DNA of 22,069 nt from Comamonadaceae bacterium (lineage in GTDB: Bacteria; Pseudomonadota; Gammaproteobacteria; Burkholderiales; Burkholderiaceae_C): NCBI GenBank assembly GCA_947458415.1, contig CANGZG010000015.1, positions 1 to 22,069 on the forward strand, in the 5' to 3' direction. Position numbers and translations under genes: made by a program. Under the pieces are notes generated by a model that saw nothing but the letters and a program-made list of their open reading frames with translations, did not search any database and was not told the origin of the DNA. Shown here one piece after another: positions 1-7,595 of this stretch. The number at the start of each line of letters is the position of its first letter. The stretch's first letter is position 1.

Positions 1-2
1 CC

Positions 3-791
3 AAAGGCGTGGTCTGGGCAACACCTGATCAACAAAAAACCACTTGGTCGGTGGTGTACATCCATGGCTTTTCTGCAACGCGCGCTGAAACGGCGCCCTT
101 GGCAGACGAAGTCGCGAAAGCCTTGGGTGCCAATCTGTTTTACACCCGACTCACAGGTCATGGGCTGGACGGTGCGGCCATGGGCCAAGCCACGGCACAA
201 GACTGGATGGCAGACACATTGGAAGCGGTGCAAATTGGCAAAGCACTGGGAGACAACCTGCTGGTCATCAGTTGCTCTACGGGCGCGACCTTGTCGACAT
301 GGCTGGGCACCACCCCTGAAGCATCTGCAGTGAAAGCATTTGTGTTCATTTCTCCCAATTTCGGATTGAAAAACAAAATGTCCGAACTGATCAATGGCCA
401 TTGGGGACAGCAAATTGCCACGGCGGTGTCGGGTGACACCATCAACTATGAACAAACCGATCCCCGCGAAGCGGTGGCGTGGACCGGTTCATACCCGACG
501 AAAGCCTTGTTCCCGATGATGGCGTTGGTGAAAAAAGTCAGAGACAGCGACTTGTCCACTTTCAAAACACCCGTGTTTGTTTTGTACAGTGCAGCCGATC
601 AAACGGTTGACCCAGAGCAAATCAAAGCCAGCTTTGCAAGACTGGGCTCACCCCATAAAACCATCGATGCCGTCACTTACAGCCAAAGCAAAGGCCAACA
701 CGTGCTGGCTGGTGAAATTCGCGATCCGCCATCGGTCGAACCGATGGCCCAATCCATTGTGAAATGGACCCACACCTTGGACAAACCATGA
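3..791 (+). CDS. Alpha/beta hydrolase (5' end outside window)
   Basis: Probable cytoplasmic serine hydrolase of the alpha/beta fold, esterase or C-C/C-N hydrolase type. The reading frame is open to the left edge. The first possible start is a GTG at position 9, but the hydrolase core (oxyanion-type HGFS at residues 19-22 counted from that GTG) follows so soon that an N-terminal part is probably missing. The nucleophile elbow reads S-C-S-T-G with Ser90 as the likely nucleophile, so the usual first Gly of GxSxG is Ser. The acid is probably Asp197 (YSAADQTV) and the base His231 (GQHVLAG). The stop overlaps the next start as ATGA, so this gene is cotranscribed with the FAD monooxygenase and probably acts on a product of the same pathway. 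Substrate unknown. Family call is firm; role is inferred from context. Confidence 0.85.
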   Translation, partial: KGVVWATPDQQKTTWSVVYIHGFSATRAETAPLADEVAKALGANLFYTRLTGHGLDGAAMGQATAQDWMADTLEAVQIGKALGDNLLVISCSTGATLSTWLGTTPEASAVKAFVFISPNFGLKNKMSELINGHWGQQIATAVSGDTINYEQTDPREAVAWTGSYPTKALFPMMALVKKVRDSDLSTFKTPVFVLYSAADQTVDPEQIKASFARLGSPHKTIDAVTYSQSKGQHVLAGEIRDPPSVEPMAQSIVKWTHTLDKP

Positions 792-1990
792 AAACAAATG
801 AACCGCATGTACTGATTGCAGGCGCTGGCCCGGTGGGCATGATCAGTGCACTGGTGTTAGGTCATGCAGGCGTGCGAGTGACCGTGCTGGAGTCATCGTC
901 CGAGTTGAACAAAGATTTGCGCGCGTCGACCTTTCACCCGCCGACGCTTGACATGTTGGCCAATTACGGATTGACCCAGCCATTAATTGAACAAGGGCTG
1001 GTGGCTCGCTACACCCAACAGCGTGACCGGGTCAAAGGGGTGATTGCCGAATTTGATTTGTCTTTGTTGTCTGGTTTGACCGATCATCCGTTCAGATTGC
1101 AATGTGAGCAATGGAAATTGACTGATCTGATCAGACAAAAATTGGCCGAGATGCCGCAGGTGACGCTGTGCTTTGACAGCCGGGTTGAATCTGTCTCCCA
1201 GTCATCAGACCATGTGGTGGTTCAAGTCAAACAACATGGTGAACTGCATGCTTTGCAAGCGGACTATCTGATTGGCGCAGACGGCGCGTGGAGCGCGGTT
1301 CGCACACAACTGGGCATTGCATTTGAAGGCTTCACCTACCCGGAGCGTTTTTTGGTGGTCTCTACGCCCTTTGAATATGCACGGCACATGCCACACCTGT
1401 CTTATGTCAACTATTGTTCAGACCCGCACGAATGGTGTGTGCTGCTGCGCGTCCCCACCTTGTGGCGCGTGCTGTTTCCCACCAAAGAAGACGAGTCAGA
1501 CGAATTTGTGTTGACCGATGAATCGGTGCAAACCCGTTTGCAACGCTTATTGCCTCAGCCGAACGACTACACCGTCGTTCACCGTACCTTGTACAAAGTG
1601 CATCAACGGGTGGCTCAGCAGTTTCGCCAAGGGCGGGTCTTTTTGGCAGGTGATGCCGCTCACATCAACAATCCGTTGGGTGGCATGGGCATGAACGGCG
1701 GTATCCATGACGCCATGAATTTGTGTCAAAAATTACTGGCTGTTCTACAGCAAGGAAAGCACACTGATACCTTGGATTTGTATGAAACGCAACGGCGCAC
1801 CATTGCCATTGAATACATCAATGCCAGCACCGCGCGCAATAAAAAAGAAATCGAAGAGCGTGACCCGGTATTGCGAGAAAAAAACCACGACGAATTGCGA
1901 GCACTCGCGGCCGACCCTGTGAGCAGCTTGGCTTACCTCAGAAAAACTTCCATGATTGATGCGCTTGAACGCGCCGAGGCTTTGACATGA
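788..1990 (+). CDS. FAD-dependent aromatic-ring monooxygenase (UbiH/PHBH-like)
   Basis: A 400-residue flavoprotein monooxygenase of the group A (p-hydroxybenzoate hydroxylase/UbiH/MhpA) type, which uses NAD(P)H and O2 to hydroxylate an aromatic or heteroaromatic acid. Three family motifs are visible: the N-terminal dinucleotide motif GAGPVG (residues 12-17), the DG motif around D165-G166 (LIGADGAWSAVR) and the FAD ribityl-binding GD motif around G288-D289 (GRVFLAGDAAH), followed by NPLGGMGMNGGIHDA. The ATG at 788 is chosen over an in-frame ATG at 764 because it gives the usual short lead before the GxGxxG motif and a 4-bp ATGA overlap with the hydrolase. The gene ends with another ATGA overlap into the lyase gene. 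It is probably the first oxidative step of the operon's pathway. Substrate not identifiable from sequence alone. Confidence 0.92.
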   Translation: MKTNEPHVLIAGAGPVGMISALVLGHAGVRVTVLESSSELNKDLRASTFHPPTLDMLANYGLTQPLIEQGLVARYTQQRDRVKGVIAEFDLSLLSGLTDHPFRLQCEQWKLTDLIRQKLAEMPQVTLCFDSRVESVSQSSDHVVVQVKQHGELHALQADYLIGADGAWSAVRTQLGIAFEGFTYPERFLVVSTPFEYARHMPHLSYVNYCSDPHEWCVLLRVPTLWRVLFPTKEDESDEFVLTDESVQTRLQRLLPQPNDYTVVHRTLYKVHQRVAQQFRQGRVFLAGDAAHINNPLGGMGMNGGIHDAMNLCQKLLAVLQQGKHTDTLDLYETQRRTIAIEYINASTARNKKEIEERDPVLREKNHDELRALAADPVSSLAYLRKTSMIDALERAEALT

Positions 1991-2892
1991 TCGACAAAGG
2001 CATTTCAACCATCAGCCACACCCAACGACGCGCTTTGCTGCGCGAGCGCCTGACAAAAGGACGGCTCGTGGTGGCCCCAGGTGTGTTTGAGATGGTGTCT
2101 GCCAAGATGGCTGATCGAATGGGGTTTGAAGCCTTGTACATGACCGGTTATGGCACGGTGGCTTCTTACTTGGGGTTACCTGATGCGGGGTTGGCCACCT
2201 ACACCGACATGGTCAACCGCGTGCATCAATTCACCAGCATCACGCAAACGCCCATGATTTGCGACGGTGACACTGGTTACGGCGGCCTGTTGAATGTCAT
2301 GCACACGGTGCGTGGCTATGAAGCTGCCGGTGCGTGCGCCATCCAGTTGGAAGACCAAGAATTTCCCAAAAAATGCGGCCACATGCTGGGCAGAAGTGTC
2401 ATCCCGGCACAAGACATGGCAGACAAAATTCGCGTGGCGGTGGAAACACGCAATGACCCGAATTTTCAAATCATTGCCAGAACCGATGCCAGAACCACCT
2501 TGGGCTTGGACGAAGCCCTGCGCCGTGCAGAGGTCTATGCGCGTGCTGGTGCAGATGTCTTGTTTGTCGAAAGCCCAGAATCGATTGAAGAAATGGAGCG
2601 GATTGCCAAACATTTTGATCTGCCATTGGTGGCCAACATGGTGGAAGGCGGACGAACGCCTGTGTTGTCGTTTGAGCAGCTTCAAGCCATTGGGTATGGC
2701 TTGGCCATTTTCCCCGCCACCGCTTTTTTGGCCGCTGGCGCAGCCATGCAAAGTGTTTACCAAACGCTGCTCACAGACAAATCGAGCGTCCAACTCACGC
2801 AGCCTTTGCATGACTTCCAAGCTTTTTCACAAATGATGGGCTTTGACTGGGTGAGCCAGTTTGATCAGCAATTCAAACCCAAAGACCACTGA
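1987..2892 (+). CDS. Isocitrate lyase/PEP mutase-family C-C lyase
   Basis: A 301-residue TIM-barrel enzyme of the isocitrate lyase/phosphoenolpyruvate mutase superfamily. Characterised members include 2-methylisocitrate lyase (PrpB), 2,3-dimethylmalate lyase, oxaloacetate decarboxylase and petal-death protein. Visible signatures are the metal-binding segment CDGDTGYGG (Asp93, Asp95), QLEDQ around Glu122, and the active-site loop KKCGH (residues 128-132), which marks a C-C lyase rather than a P-C bond mutase. The start ATG overlaps the previous stop as ATGA, and the stop is 2 bp before the next gene. The operon places it with an amidohydrolase and an acyl-CoA ligase. A reasonable inference is retro-Claisen/aldol cleavage of a hydroxy-diacid to pyruvate or glyoxylate plus an acid that the ligase then activates. 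The exact reaction is unproven. Confidence 0.9.
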   Translation: MIDKGISTISHTQRRALLRERLTKGRLVVAPGVFEMVSAKMADRMGFEALYMTGYGTVASYLGLPDAGLATYTDMVNRVHQFTSITQTPMICDGDTGYGGLLNVMHTVRGYEAAGACAIQLEDQEFPKKCGHMLGRSVIPAQDMADKIRVAVETRNDPNFQIIARTDARTTLGLDEALRRAEVYARAGADVLFVESPESIEEMERIAKHFDLPLVANMVEGGRTPVLSFEQLQAIGYGLAIFPATAFLAAGAAMQSVYQTLLTDKSSVQLTQPLHDFQAFSQMMGFDWVSQFDQQFKPKDH

Positions 2893-2894
2893 CC

Positions 2895-3536
2895 ATGCAT
2901 CGCGACGAGATCTACCGCAAACAAGGACTGGGTGACACCTCTGGCATTGGACAGCGATGTGGTTTGATATTGGTGGATTTCGTCAATGGCTTTGTTGACA
3001 TTGACCAGCTTGGCGGCCCCCACATTGAAGCAGCAGCGCAAGCCTCGGTACCGTTACTACAAACTTTTCGACAACGACAGTTGCCAGTGGCACACACCCG
3101 CGTGGTGTTTGCAGATGACGGTTCAGACATCAATGTCTTTGCCCGCCGTGTCAAACCGTTGCAACGCTTGACCGAAGAAGCCCACAGCTCGCAAATTGTG
3201 GAACCCTTGAAACCCGCGCCCGGTGAATTGGTGGTTCGCAAACAAAACGCATCCGCATTTTTCAATACGTCTTTGGCCAGTTGGCTGCTTTTGCACCAGG
3301 TTGACACGGCCGTGGTCGTGGGTTGCACCACCAGCGGCTGCGTTCGCGCCACCGTGGTGGATGCCATGCAACACAACTTTCGCACCATCGTCATCCATGA
3401 CTGCGTGGGGGACAGGGCCTTGGAGCCGCACGAAGCCAATTTGTTTGACATGCGACAAAAATATTCAGACGTGATGTCGCGTGATGCATTCATTGCACTG
3501 CTTACTTCTACCGCAAAAGGCCACGCAGATGACTGA
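2895..3536 (+). CDS. Isochorismatase-family amidohydrolase (cysteine hydrolase)
   Basis: A 213-residue cysteine hydrolase of the isochorismatase superfamily, which includes N-carbamoylsarcosine amidase, nicotinamidase and maleamate amidohydrolase (NicF). The catalytic triad can be read as Asp28 (ILVDFVNGF), Lys116 (VVRKQNASAFF) and Cys149. The cysteine lies in the family signature GCTTSGCVRAT, which also carries the cis-peptide segment VVGCT. The start is 2 bp after the lyase stop. The gene overlaps the following isomerase-like gene by 8 bp, indicating translational coupling. A neighbouring maleate-isomerase-family gene recalls the nicotinate pathway pair NicF-NicE (maleamate to maleate to fumarate), but the isomerase-like partner here lacks the expected cysteines, so that assignment is only a hypothesis. 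An amide or ureido substrate is likely. Confidence 0.88.
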   Translation: MHRDEIYRKQGLGDTSGIGQRCGLILVDFVNGFVDIDQLGGPHIEAAAQASVPLLQTFRQRQLPVAHTRVVFADDGSDINVFARRVKPLQRLTEEAHSSQIVEPLKPAPGELVVRKQNASAFFNTSLASWLLLHQVDTAVVVGCTTSGCVRATVVDAMQHNFRTIVIHDCVGDRALEPHEANLFDMRQKYSDVMSRDAFIALLTSTAKGHADD

Positions 3537-4272
3537 CCACTTGGGTTACCGTAAAAAATTTGGCACCTTGGGGCCCTCAACCAACACCATCGTGCAACCT
3601 GACTTCGACGACTTGCGACCCGTCGGTGTGACCAACCACTACAGCCGCATTGCCATCCCGAACGACCCTGTCACAGACGACGCCAGCTTCATGAAATTGG
3701 TTGACAACATCAACCTTGCCACGTTGGATGCGGTAGACATATTGCGCACCTGCGAAATGGACTATTTGGTCATGGGCATGTCCGCAGCCACCTTTTGGAA
3801 TGGTCGCAGCGGTGCCGAAACCTATTTGCAGATGATGACCGAACGCGCTGGTGTCGGGGTGTCATGCGGTTCGTTTGCCACTGAAGCTGCACTCAACACG
3901 CTGAAAGTCAAACGCATTGCTTTTTTGTCACCTTATTTCGATGTCGCCAATGCGCAGGTCAAACGCTTTTACCAAGACTGTGGTTTCACTGTGGTGCGCG
4001 ATGTGTGCCTGAAACGACCCAGCCCCGTGCAAATTGCGCACAGCACTGACGACATGTGCCGACAGGCCATCAAAGACATTGATGGAGATGATGTGGATGC
4101 GATTGTGCAAGTCGGTACCAATTTGTCCATGATTCGCTTGGCTGCAGCGGCTGAACTCTTTTTAGGCAAGCCCGTGATCGCGATCAACACAGCCACCTAT
4201 TGGCATGCACTGCGCGCGTGTGGCATCCACGACAAACGTTCGGGCTTTGGCAGCTTGCTGGAACACCATTGA
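3529..4272 (+). CDS. Maleate isomerase / Asp-Glu racemase superfamily protein
   Basis: A 247-residue protein of the aspartate/glutamate racemase superfamily, closest in style to maleate cis-trans isomerase and arylmalonate decarboxylase. Family features are the N-terminal LGPSTNTIVQPDF substrate-binding loop, two pseudo-symmetric Rossmann-like halves (KRIAFLSPYF begins the second) and the C-terminal PVIAINTATYWHALR. The ATG at 3529 is chosen although the frame is open upstream, because TDHLGYRKKFG leads directly into the conserved loop; it overlaps the amidohydrolase by 8 bp. Canonical maleate isomerases and racemases use two cysteines, one per half. Here the corresponding segments read GMSAATFW (Ser85) and QVGTNLSM (Gly196), so both appear replaced. 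The protein may be a decarboxylase-like or otherwise diverged member, and NicE should not be assumed. Confidence 0.8.
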   Translation: MTDHLGYRKKFGTLGPSTNTIVQPDFDDLRPVGVTNHYSRIAIPNDPVTDDASFMKLVDNINLATLDAVDILRTCEMDYLVMGMSAATFWNGRSGAETYLQMMTERAGVGVSCGSFATEAALNTLKVKRIAFLSPYFDVANAQVKRFYQDCGFTVVRDVCLKRPSPVQIAHSTDDMCRQAIKDIDGDDVDAIVQVGTNLSMIRLAAAAELFLGKPVIAINTATYWHALRACGIHDKRSGFGSLLEHH

Positions 4273-4286
4273 CACAAGGAATTTCC

Positions 4287-5258
4287 ATGTTTTTCTCTCG
4301 TTTTCTGAGCGGTGCAGTCAGCAGTCTTCTGGCCCTGACTTTCGTGTCTGCGCAAGCGCAGAACTATCCCGTCAAACCCATCAAATTGATCATCCCTGCC
4401 ACGACGGGCACTTCCGATGTGGTTGCCCGAGCATTGGCACCACGCCTGTCAAACGCGCTGGGTCAAAGCGTCGTGGTTGAACAAATGCCGGGCGCTGGCA
4501 CGAACATTGGCAACAACTTTGTCGCCAAATCTGCGCCAGACGGGTATACCTTGTTGATCAACGGTCTGCCGCTGGTGACCAATTTGGCGTTGTATTCACA
4601 GTTGCCCTACAACCCCATGACCGATCTCGTGCCTGTCATCGGGTTGGCCGAAGTCAACAACGTGGTGACGGTACATCCATCGCTGGGCGTACAGACCTTG
4701 AAGGAACTGGTGCAGTTGGCCAAATCCAAACCCGGCCAATTGAATTACGGCTCTCCCGGGGCTGGCAGTTCAGGGCATTTGTCAGCAGAAATGCTGGGTT
4801 TGAAAACTGGCGCACTGATGGTGCACCTGCCTTACAAAGGCAATTCCCAAGCCACCATGGATTTGTTGCGCGGTGAATTGCAAGTGGGTTTCATGAACCT
4901 GCCCATGGCTTTGCCGCAAGTCAAAGCGGGCAAGCTCAAAGCGTTGGCGGTGACGGGTGCCAAACGTTCCAAACTGCTGCCTGATGTGCCCACGGTAGCA
5001 GAGGCCTTGGGCATGCCAGACTTTGAATTGACCGCTTGGTTTGTGATCATGGCGCCTTCTAAAACGCCATTGCCGGTCATCAACTTGCTGAACAAAGAAA
5101 TCGACAAAATTTTGAAAGACCCCGACTTCATCGAAAAAATCCACAACGCTGGCGCTGAAGTCATTGGCGGCAGTGCAGCTTCTTTTGAATCACGGATGAA
5201 AAAAGACGCTGCGCGATTGAGTGAATTGATCAAGCTGGCAGGAACCAAGGCCGAATGA
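4287..5258 (+). CDS. Bug/TctC-family periplasmic solute-binding protein
   Basis: A 323-residue extracytoplasmic binding protein of the Bug (Bordetella uptake gene)/TctC family, which captures carboxylates or amides for tripartite tricarboxylate transporters. These genes are hugely expanded in Burkholderiales and many lack an adjacent transporter. Residues 1-25 form a Sec signal peptide: MFFSRF, then a hydrophobic core, with cleavage likely after AQA before QNYPVKPI. There is no lipobox cysteine. The mature N-terminus (YPVKPIKLIIPATTGTSDVVARALA) and the internal GSPGAGSSGHLSAEM loop are family-typical. The ATG at 4287 is preceded by AAGGA at 4276-4280 with good spacing; upstream in-frame starts lie inside the previous gene. 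Its position in the operon implies it binds the pathway's substrate. No TctA or TctB genes are in the window. Confidence 0.93.
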   Translation: MFFSRFLSGAVSSLLALTFVSAQAQNYPVKPIKLIIPATTGTSDVVARALAPRLSNALGQSVVVEQMPGAGTNIGNNFVAKSAPDGYTLLINGLPLVTNLALYSQLPYNPMTDLVPVIGLAEVNNVVTVHPSLGVQTLKELVQLAKSKPGQLNYGSPGAGSSGHLSAEMLGLKTGALMVHLPYKGNSQATMDLLRGELQVGFMNLPMALPQVKAGKLKALAVTGAKRSKLLPDVPTVAEALGMPDFELTAWFVIMAPSKTPLPVINLLNKEIDKILKDPDFIEKIHNAGAEVIGGSAASFESRMKKDAARLSELIKLAGTKAE

Positions 5259-6895
5259 TGCGCAACTCACCCATGGTCAGCACCATGATGCCGGTGCATT
5301 TATCGATCAACCATTTTTTGGAGCGCGCCGGTTTGCTTTTCGGTACCAACGAAGTGATTTCAAGGCGGCCTGACAAAAGCTATATCCACCACACTTACGC
5401 CGATATTTACCAACGCACACGACAGTTGGCCCAAGCCTTGACCGATTTGGGTTTAAACAAGGGCGACAGGGTGGCCACCTTGTGCTGGAACCACCATGTG
5501 CATCTCGAGTGTTACTTCGGTATTCCCGCCGCGGGCGGCGTGATGCACACGCTGAATCTGCGTTTGTCTGCGGATGAAATTGCTTGGATTGCCAACGACG
5601 CGCAAGACCGCTTTGTGATCGTTGACGATGTGTTGTTGCCATTGTTAAATCAATTCAAAGACAAATGCCGTTTTGAGCACATCATCGTGGTGCCTTTTTC
5701 AGGCCAAGCGCACGCGGGCCCAGAGCTGGACTATGAATCTTTGCTTTCGCAAACCGACGCCACGCATTTTCAATACGCTGACCACCATGAAGACGACCCT
5801 GTCTCGATGTGCTACACCTCGGGCACCACTGGCAAACCCAAAGGCGTGGTGTATTCGCACCGCTCTACCGTGCTGCACACTTTGGTGGGTTGTTTGGGCG
5901 ATTTCTGGTCATTGAAAAGCACCGACGTGGTGTTTCCCGTCACCCCGATGTTTCACGCCAACAGCTGGGGCATTCCTTATGGCGCGATGATGATGGGCGC
6001 CAAACTGGTGTTTCCAGGCCCGCACCTTCACCCAGAAGATTTATTGGACTGCATGCAATACGCACCACCCAGCTTGGCTTTGGGTGTGCCCACGATTTGG
6101 ATGGGTCTGATTCAAACTTACGAAGCCGCGCTGCAAACCCAACCTGATCGATGGCGCTTGCCAAAAGGCATGCGCAGCCTGGTCGGTGGCGCGGCCGTGC
6201 CAGAGGCATTGATCAGGGCTTTTGACAAGCACGGCATTTGGATCATGCAAGGCTGGGGCATGACGGAAACGTCACCGCTGTGCACCGTGTCTTATCCCAA
6301 GTCGGAATTCGCCGACGCACCTGAACAAGAAAAATTTCGACGCGCCGCCATGGCAGGCGCACCCGTCCCCTTGGTGGATTTGCGGATTCGCGACGACAAC
6401 GGCCACAACGCTGCTTGGGACGGCCAGCAAGTCGGCGAGATTCAAGTCCGCGGGCCGTTCATCACAGGCAGTTACCACCAGGTACCTGTTGAAGCTGACA
6501 AGTTCTCCGATGACGGGTGGTTACGAACCGGTGACGTTGCCAGCGTCGATGCTTCAGGTTTTGTGCGAATCACAGACCGCACCAAAGACCTGATCAAGTC
6601 GGGTGGCGAATGGATCAGTTCGGTTGACTTGGAAAATGCCCTCATGGCTCACCCCTCGATTGCCGAAGCCGCGGTGGTTGCCATCCCGGACATCAAATGG
6701 AGTGAGCGACCACTGGCTTGCGTGGTACTGAAGCCGGGTGCCGTGTTGGAGATCGAAGCGATGGCCAAGCACTTGCAACACATGGGGTTTGCGAAATGGC
6801 AATTGCCTGACCGTTATGAATTACTTGACCAAATACCCCGCACCTCGACAGGCAAGTTCTATAAATTGAAACTGCGCGAAATGTTTCCTTCCTGA
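5255..6895 (+). CDS. Acyl-CoA synthetase (AMP-forming, class I adenylate-forming)
   Basis: A 546-residue fatty-acid/organic-acid CoA ligase that adenylates a carboxylate with ATP and transfers it to CoA. Core motifs in order: the P-loop-like YTSGTTGKPKG (187-197), HANSWG (234-239), GWGMTET (333-339), GWLRTGDV (421-428), the hinge region ITDRTKDLIKSGGEWIS (439-455), and the C-terminal PRTSTGKFYK with the adenylation lysine Lys534. Length matches the medium/long-chain ligase-like group (relatives are often annotated as 3-methylthiopropionyl-CoA ligase-like). The start at 5255 gives an ATGA overlap with the Bug gene; a second ATG follows immediately at 5258. It is the last gene of the operon and is expected to activate an acid released by upstream steps, or the substrate itself. 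Acyl specificity is not visible. Confidence 0.93.
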   Translation: MMRNSPMVSTMMPVHLSINHFLERAGLLFGTNEVISRRPDKSYIHHTYADIYQRTRQLAQALTDLGLNKGDRVATLCWNHHVHLECYFGIPAAGGVMHTLNLRLSADEIAWIANDAQDRFVIVDDVLLPLLNQFKDKCRFEHIIVVPFSGQAHAGPELDYESLLSQTDATHFQYADHHEDDPVSMCYTSGTTGKPKGVVYSHRSTVLHTLVGCLGDFWSLKSTDVVFPVTPMFHANSWGIPYGAMMMGAKLVFPGPHLHPEDLLDCMQYAPPSLALGVPTIWMGLIQTYEAALQTQPDRWRLPKGMRSLVGGAAVPEALIRAFDKHGIWIMQGWGMTETSPLCTVSYPKSEFADAPEQEKFRRAAMAGAPVPLVDLRIRDDNGHNAAWDGQQVGEIQVRGPFITGSYHQVPVEADKFSDDGWLRTGDVASVDASGFVRITDRTKDLIKSGGEWISSVDLENALMAHPSIAEAAVVAIPDIKWSERPLACVVLKPGAVLEIEAMAKHLQHMGFAKWQLPDRYELLDQIPRTSTGKFYKLKLREMFPS

Positions 6896-6928
6896 ACCGT
6901 TTCCGTTGCCAAACCCATCAAAGCTGGT

Positions 6929-6946
6929 CAATATCTGAAGATATTG
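6929..6946. terminator. Short dyad after the catabolic operon (weak terminator or operator)
   Basis: CAATATC and GATATTG form a perfect 7-bp inverted repeat with a TGAA loop (8 bp plus a 2-nt centre if read as a DNA dyad), 33 bp after the acyl-CoA ligase stop. A T-rich but interrupted tract (GTTTATTTTG) follows. The stem is AT-rich, so it would be a poor terminator. It could instead be a protein-binding dyad upstream of the next gene. Confidence 0.35.
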
Positions 6947-6973
6947 GTTTATTTTGGGTAAATTGGACACAAA

Positions 6974-7100
6974 TGAATAGGTATTGAATAGGTTTTTAAA
7001 TGAAAATTGGGCTCACGGCAGAATTTGTTTAGATTTATCAGGTGGTAACCCTTATATTCAATCCATCGAAACAAAACAAACCTGTTTCAAACCTATTCAA
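6974..7100 (+). promoter_or_regulatory. Leader region with tandem and inverted TGAATAGGT repeats
   Basis: Two 11-bp units, TGAATAGGTAT (6974-6984) and TGAATAGGTTT (6985-6995), sit head to tail, about one helical turn apart. An inverted copy, AAACCTATTCAA (7089-7100), is the exact reverse complement of TTGAATAGGTTT at 6984-6995 and lies just before the ribosome binding site of the gene at 7118. The repeats could be operator half-sites for a regulator or the arms of a long RNA stem controlling translation. A TATATT hexamer at 7053-7058 is a possible -10 box, without a convincing -35 at standard spacing. Confidence 0.5.
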
Positions 7101-7117
7101 CCAAAAGGAAACCTTTC

Positions 7118-7528
7118 ATGAACACCGTTCTTAAATCCTTATTCGTCGCCTCAATCGCCGCTTCCTCTTTGGTGGCACAAGCCGCTTGGGACTTGACCAT
7201 TGCATCTAACAACGACCAGTACCTGTACGCATCTGCTGATTCATATGTTGCCGAAGGTGACCTGCGTTTCTCACGCCAAATGACCAGCAACGCTGCACCC
7301 GATGTCAATGGCTTCTTGTATGTCGAGACCATCGCCCAATTCAGCTGCACCAAAAATGCCATGAAGGTTGTCAAAGCAACGGGCTTCAAAACCTGGGATG
7401 ACAACGGCCAATCTGTTGACAGCATGTTGGGCGCATGGCGTGATGTCAAAAACGGCAGCAATGAGCAAGTCATGCTGAACAAGCTTTGCACCACTTCTGT
7501 CGCAGAAGCTTCGAATTTCACCAACTGA
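7118..7528 (+). CDS. Small secreted protein, surface-adhesin E-like
   Basis: A 136-residue exported protein. The N-terminus is a clear Sec signal peptide (MNTVLKSLF then a hydrophobic stretch, cleavage likely after AQA before AWDL). The mature part carries two cysteines (FSCTKNAM and NKLCTTS) that could form a disulfide. The order 'short strand, sensor-like tyrosine segment, charged tail, SCxxN, WDDNG, C-terminal LC' resembles the surface-adhesin protein E domain of Proteobacteria, which is described as binding host or surface components and whose role in free-living bacteria is unclear. A good ribosome binding site (AAAGGAAA, about 7105-7112) precedes the ATG. The gene is monocistronic: it has a distinctive leader with repeats and its own terminator. 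The domain match is by eye, so treat it as tentative; secretion is firm. Confidence 0.8.
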   Translation: MNTVLKSLFVASIAASSLVAQAAWDLTIASNNDQYLYASADSYVAEGDLRFSRQMTSNAAPDVNGFLYVETIAQFSCTKNAMKVVKATGFKTWDDNGQSVDSMLGAWRDVKNGSNEQVMLNKLCTTSVAEASNFTN

Positions 7529-7545
7529 TCAAAAGACGCCCTAAA

Positions 7546-7575
7546 GAAAAAACCGACCTGATGGTCGGTTTTTTC
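7546..7575. terminator. Bidirectional intrinsic terminator
   Basis: A perfect 13-bp inverted repeat, GAAAAAACCGACC / GGTCGGTTTTTTC, with a TGAT loop. The GC part is followed by six T on either strand. It lies 17 bp after the stop of the adhesin-like gene and 20 bp beyond the stop of the convergent - strand gene, so it can serve both. Confidence 0.92.
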
Positions 7576-7595
7576 ATGAGTCCATCGATCGATGA

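Noticed and set aside
764..787. Upstream in-frame ATG at 764 for the FAD monooxygenase
   Set aside because: It would overlap the hydrolase by 28 bp and lengthen the lead before GAGPVG; the ATG at 788 gives an ATGA overlap like other junctions in this operon.
2176..3580. Long open frames on the - strand opposite the lyase and amidohydrolase genes
   Set aside because: They have no recognisable domain and lie opposite genes with strong family motifs, so they are coding shadows.
2895..4272. Naming the amidohydrolase/isomerase pair nicF-nicE
   Set aside because: The isomerase-like protein appears to lack the two cysteines of maleate isomerase, and no NicX-type dioxygenase is visible in the window.
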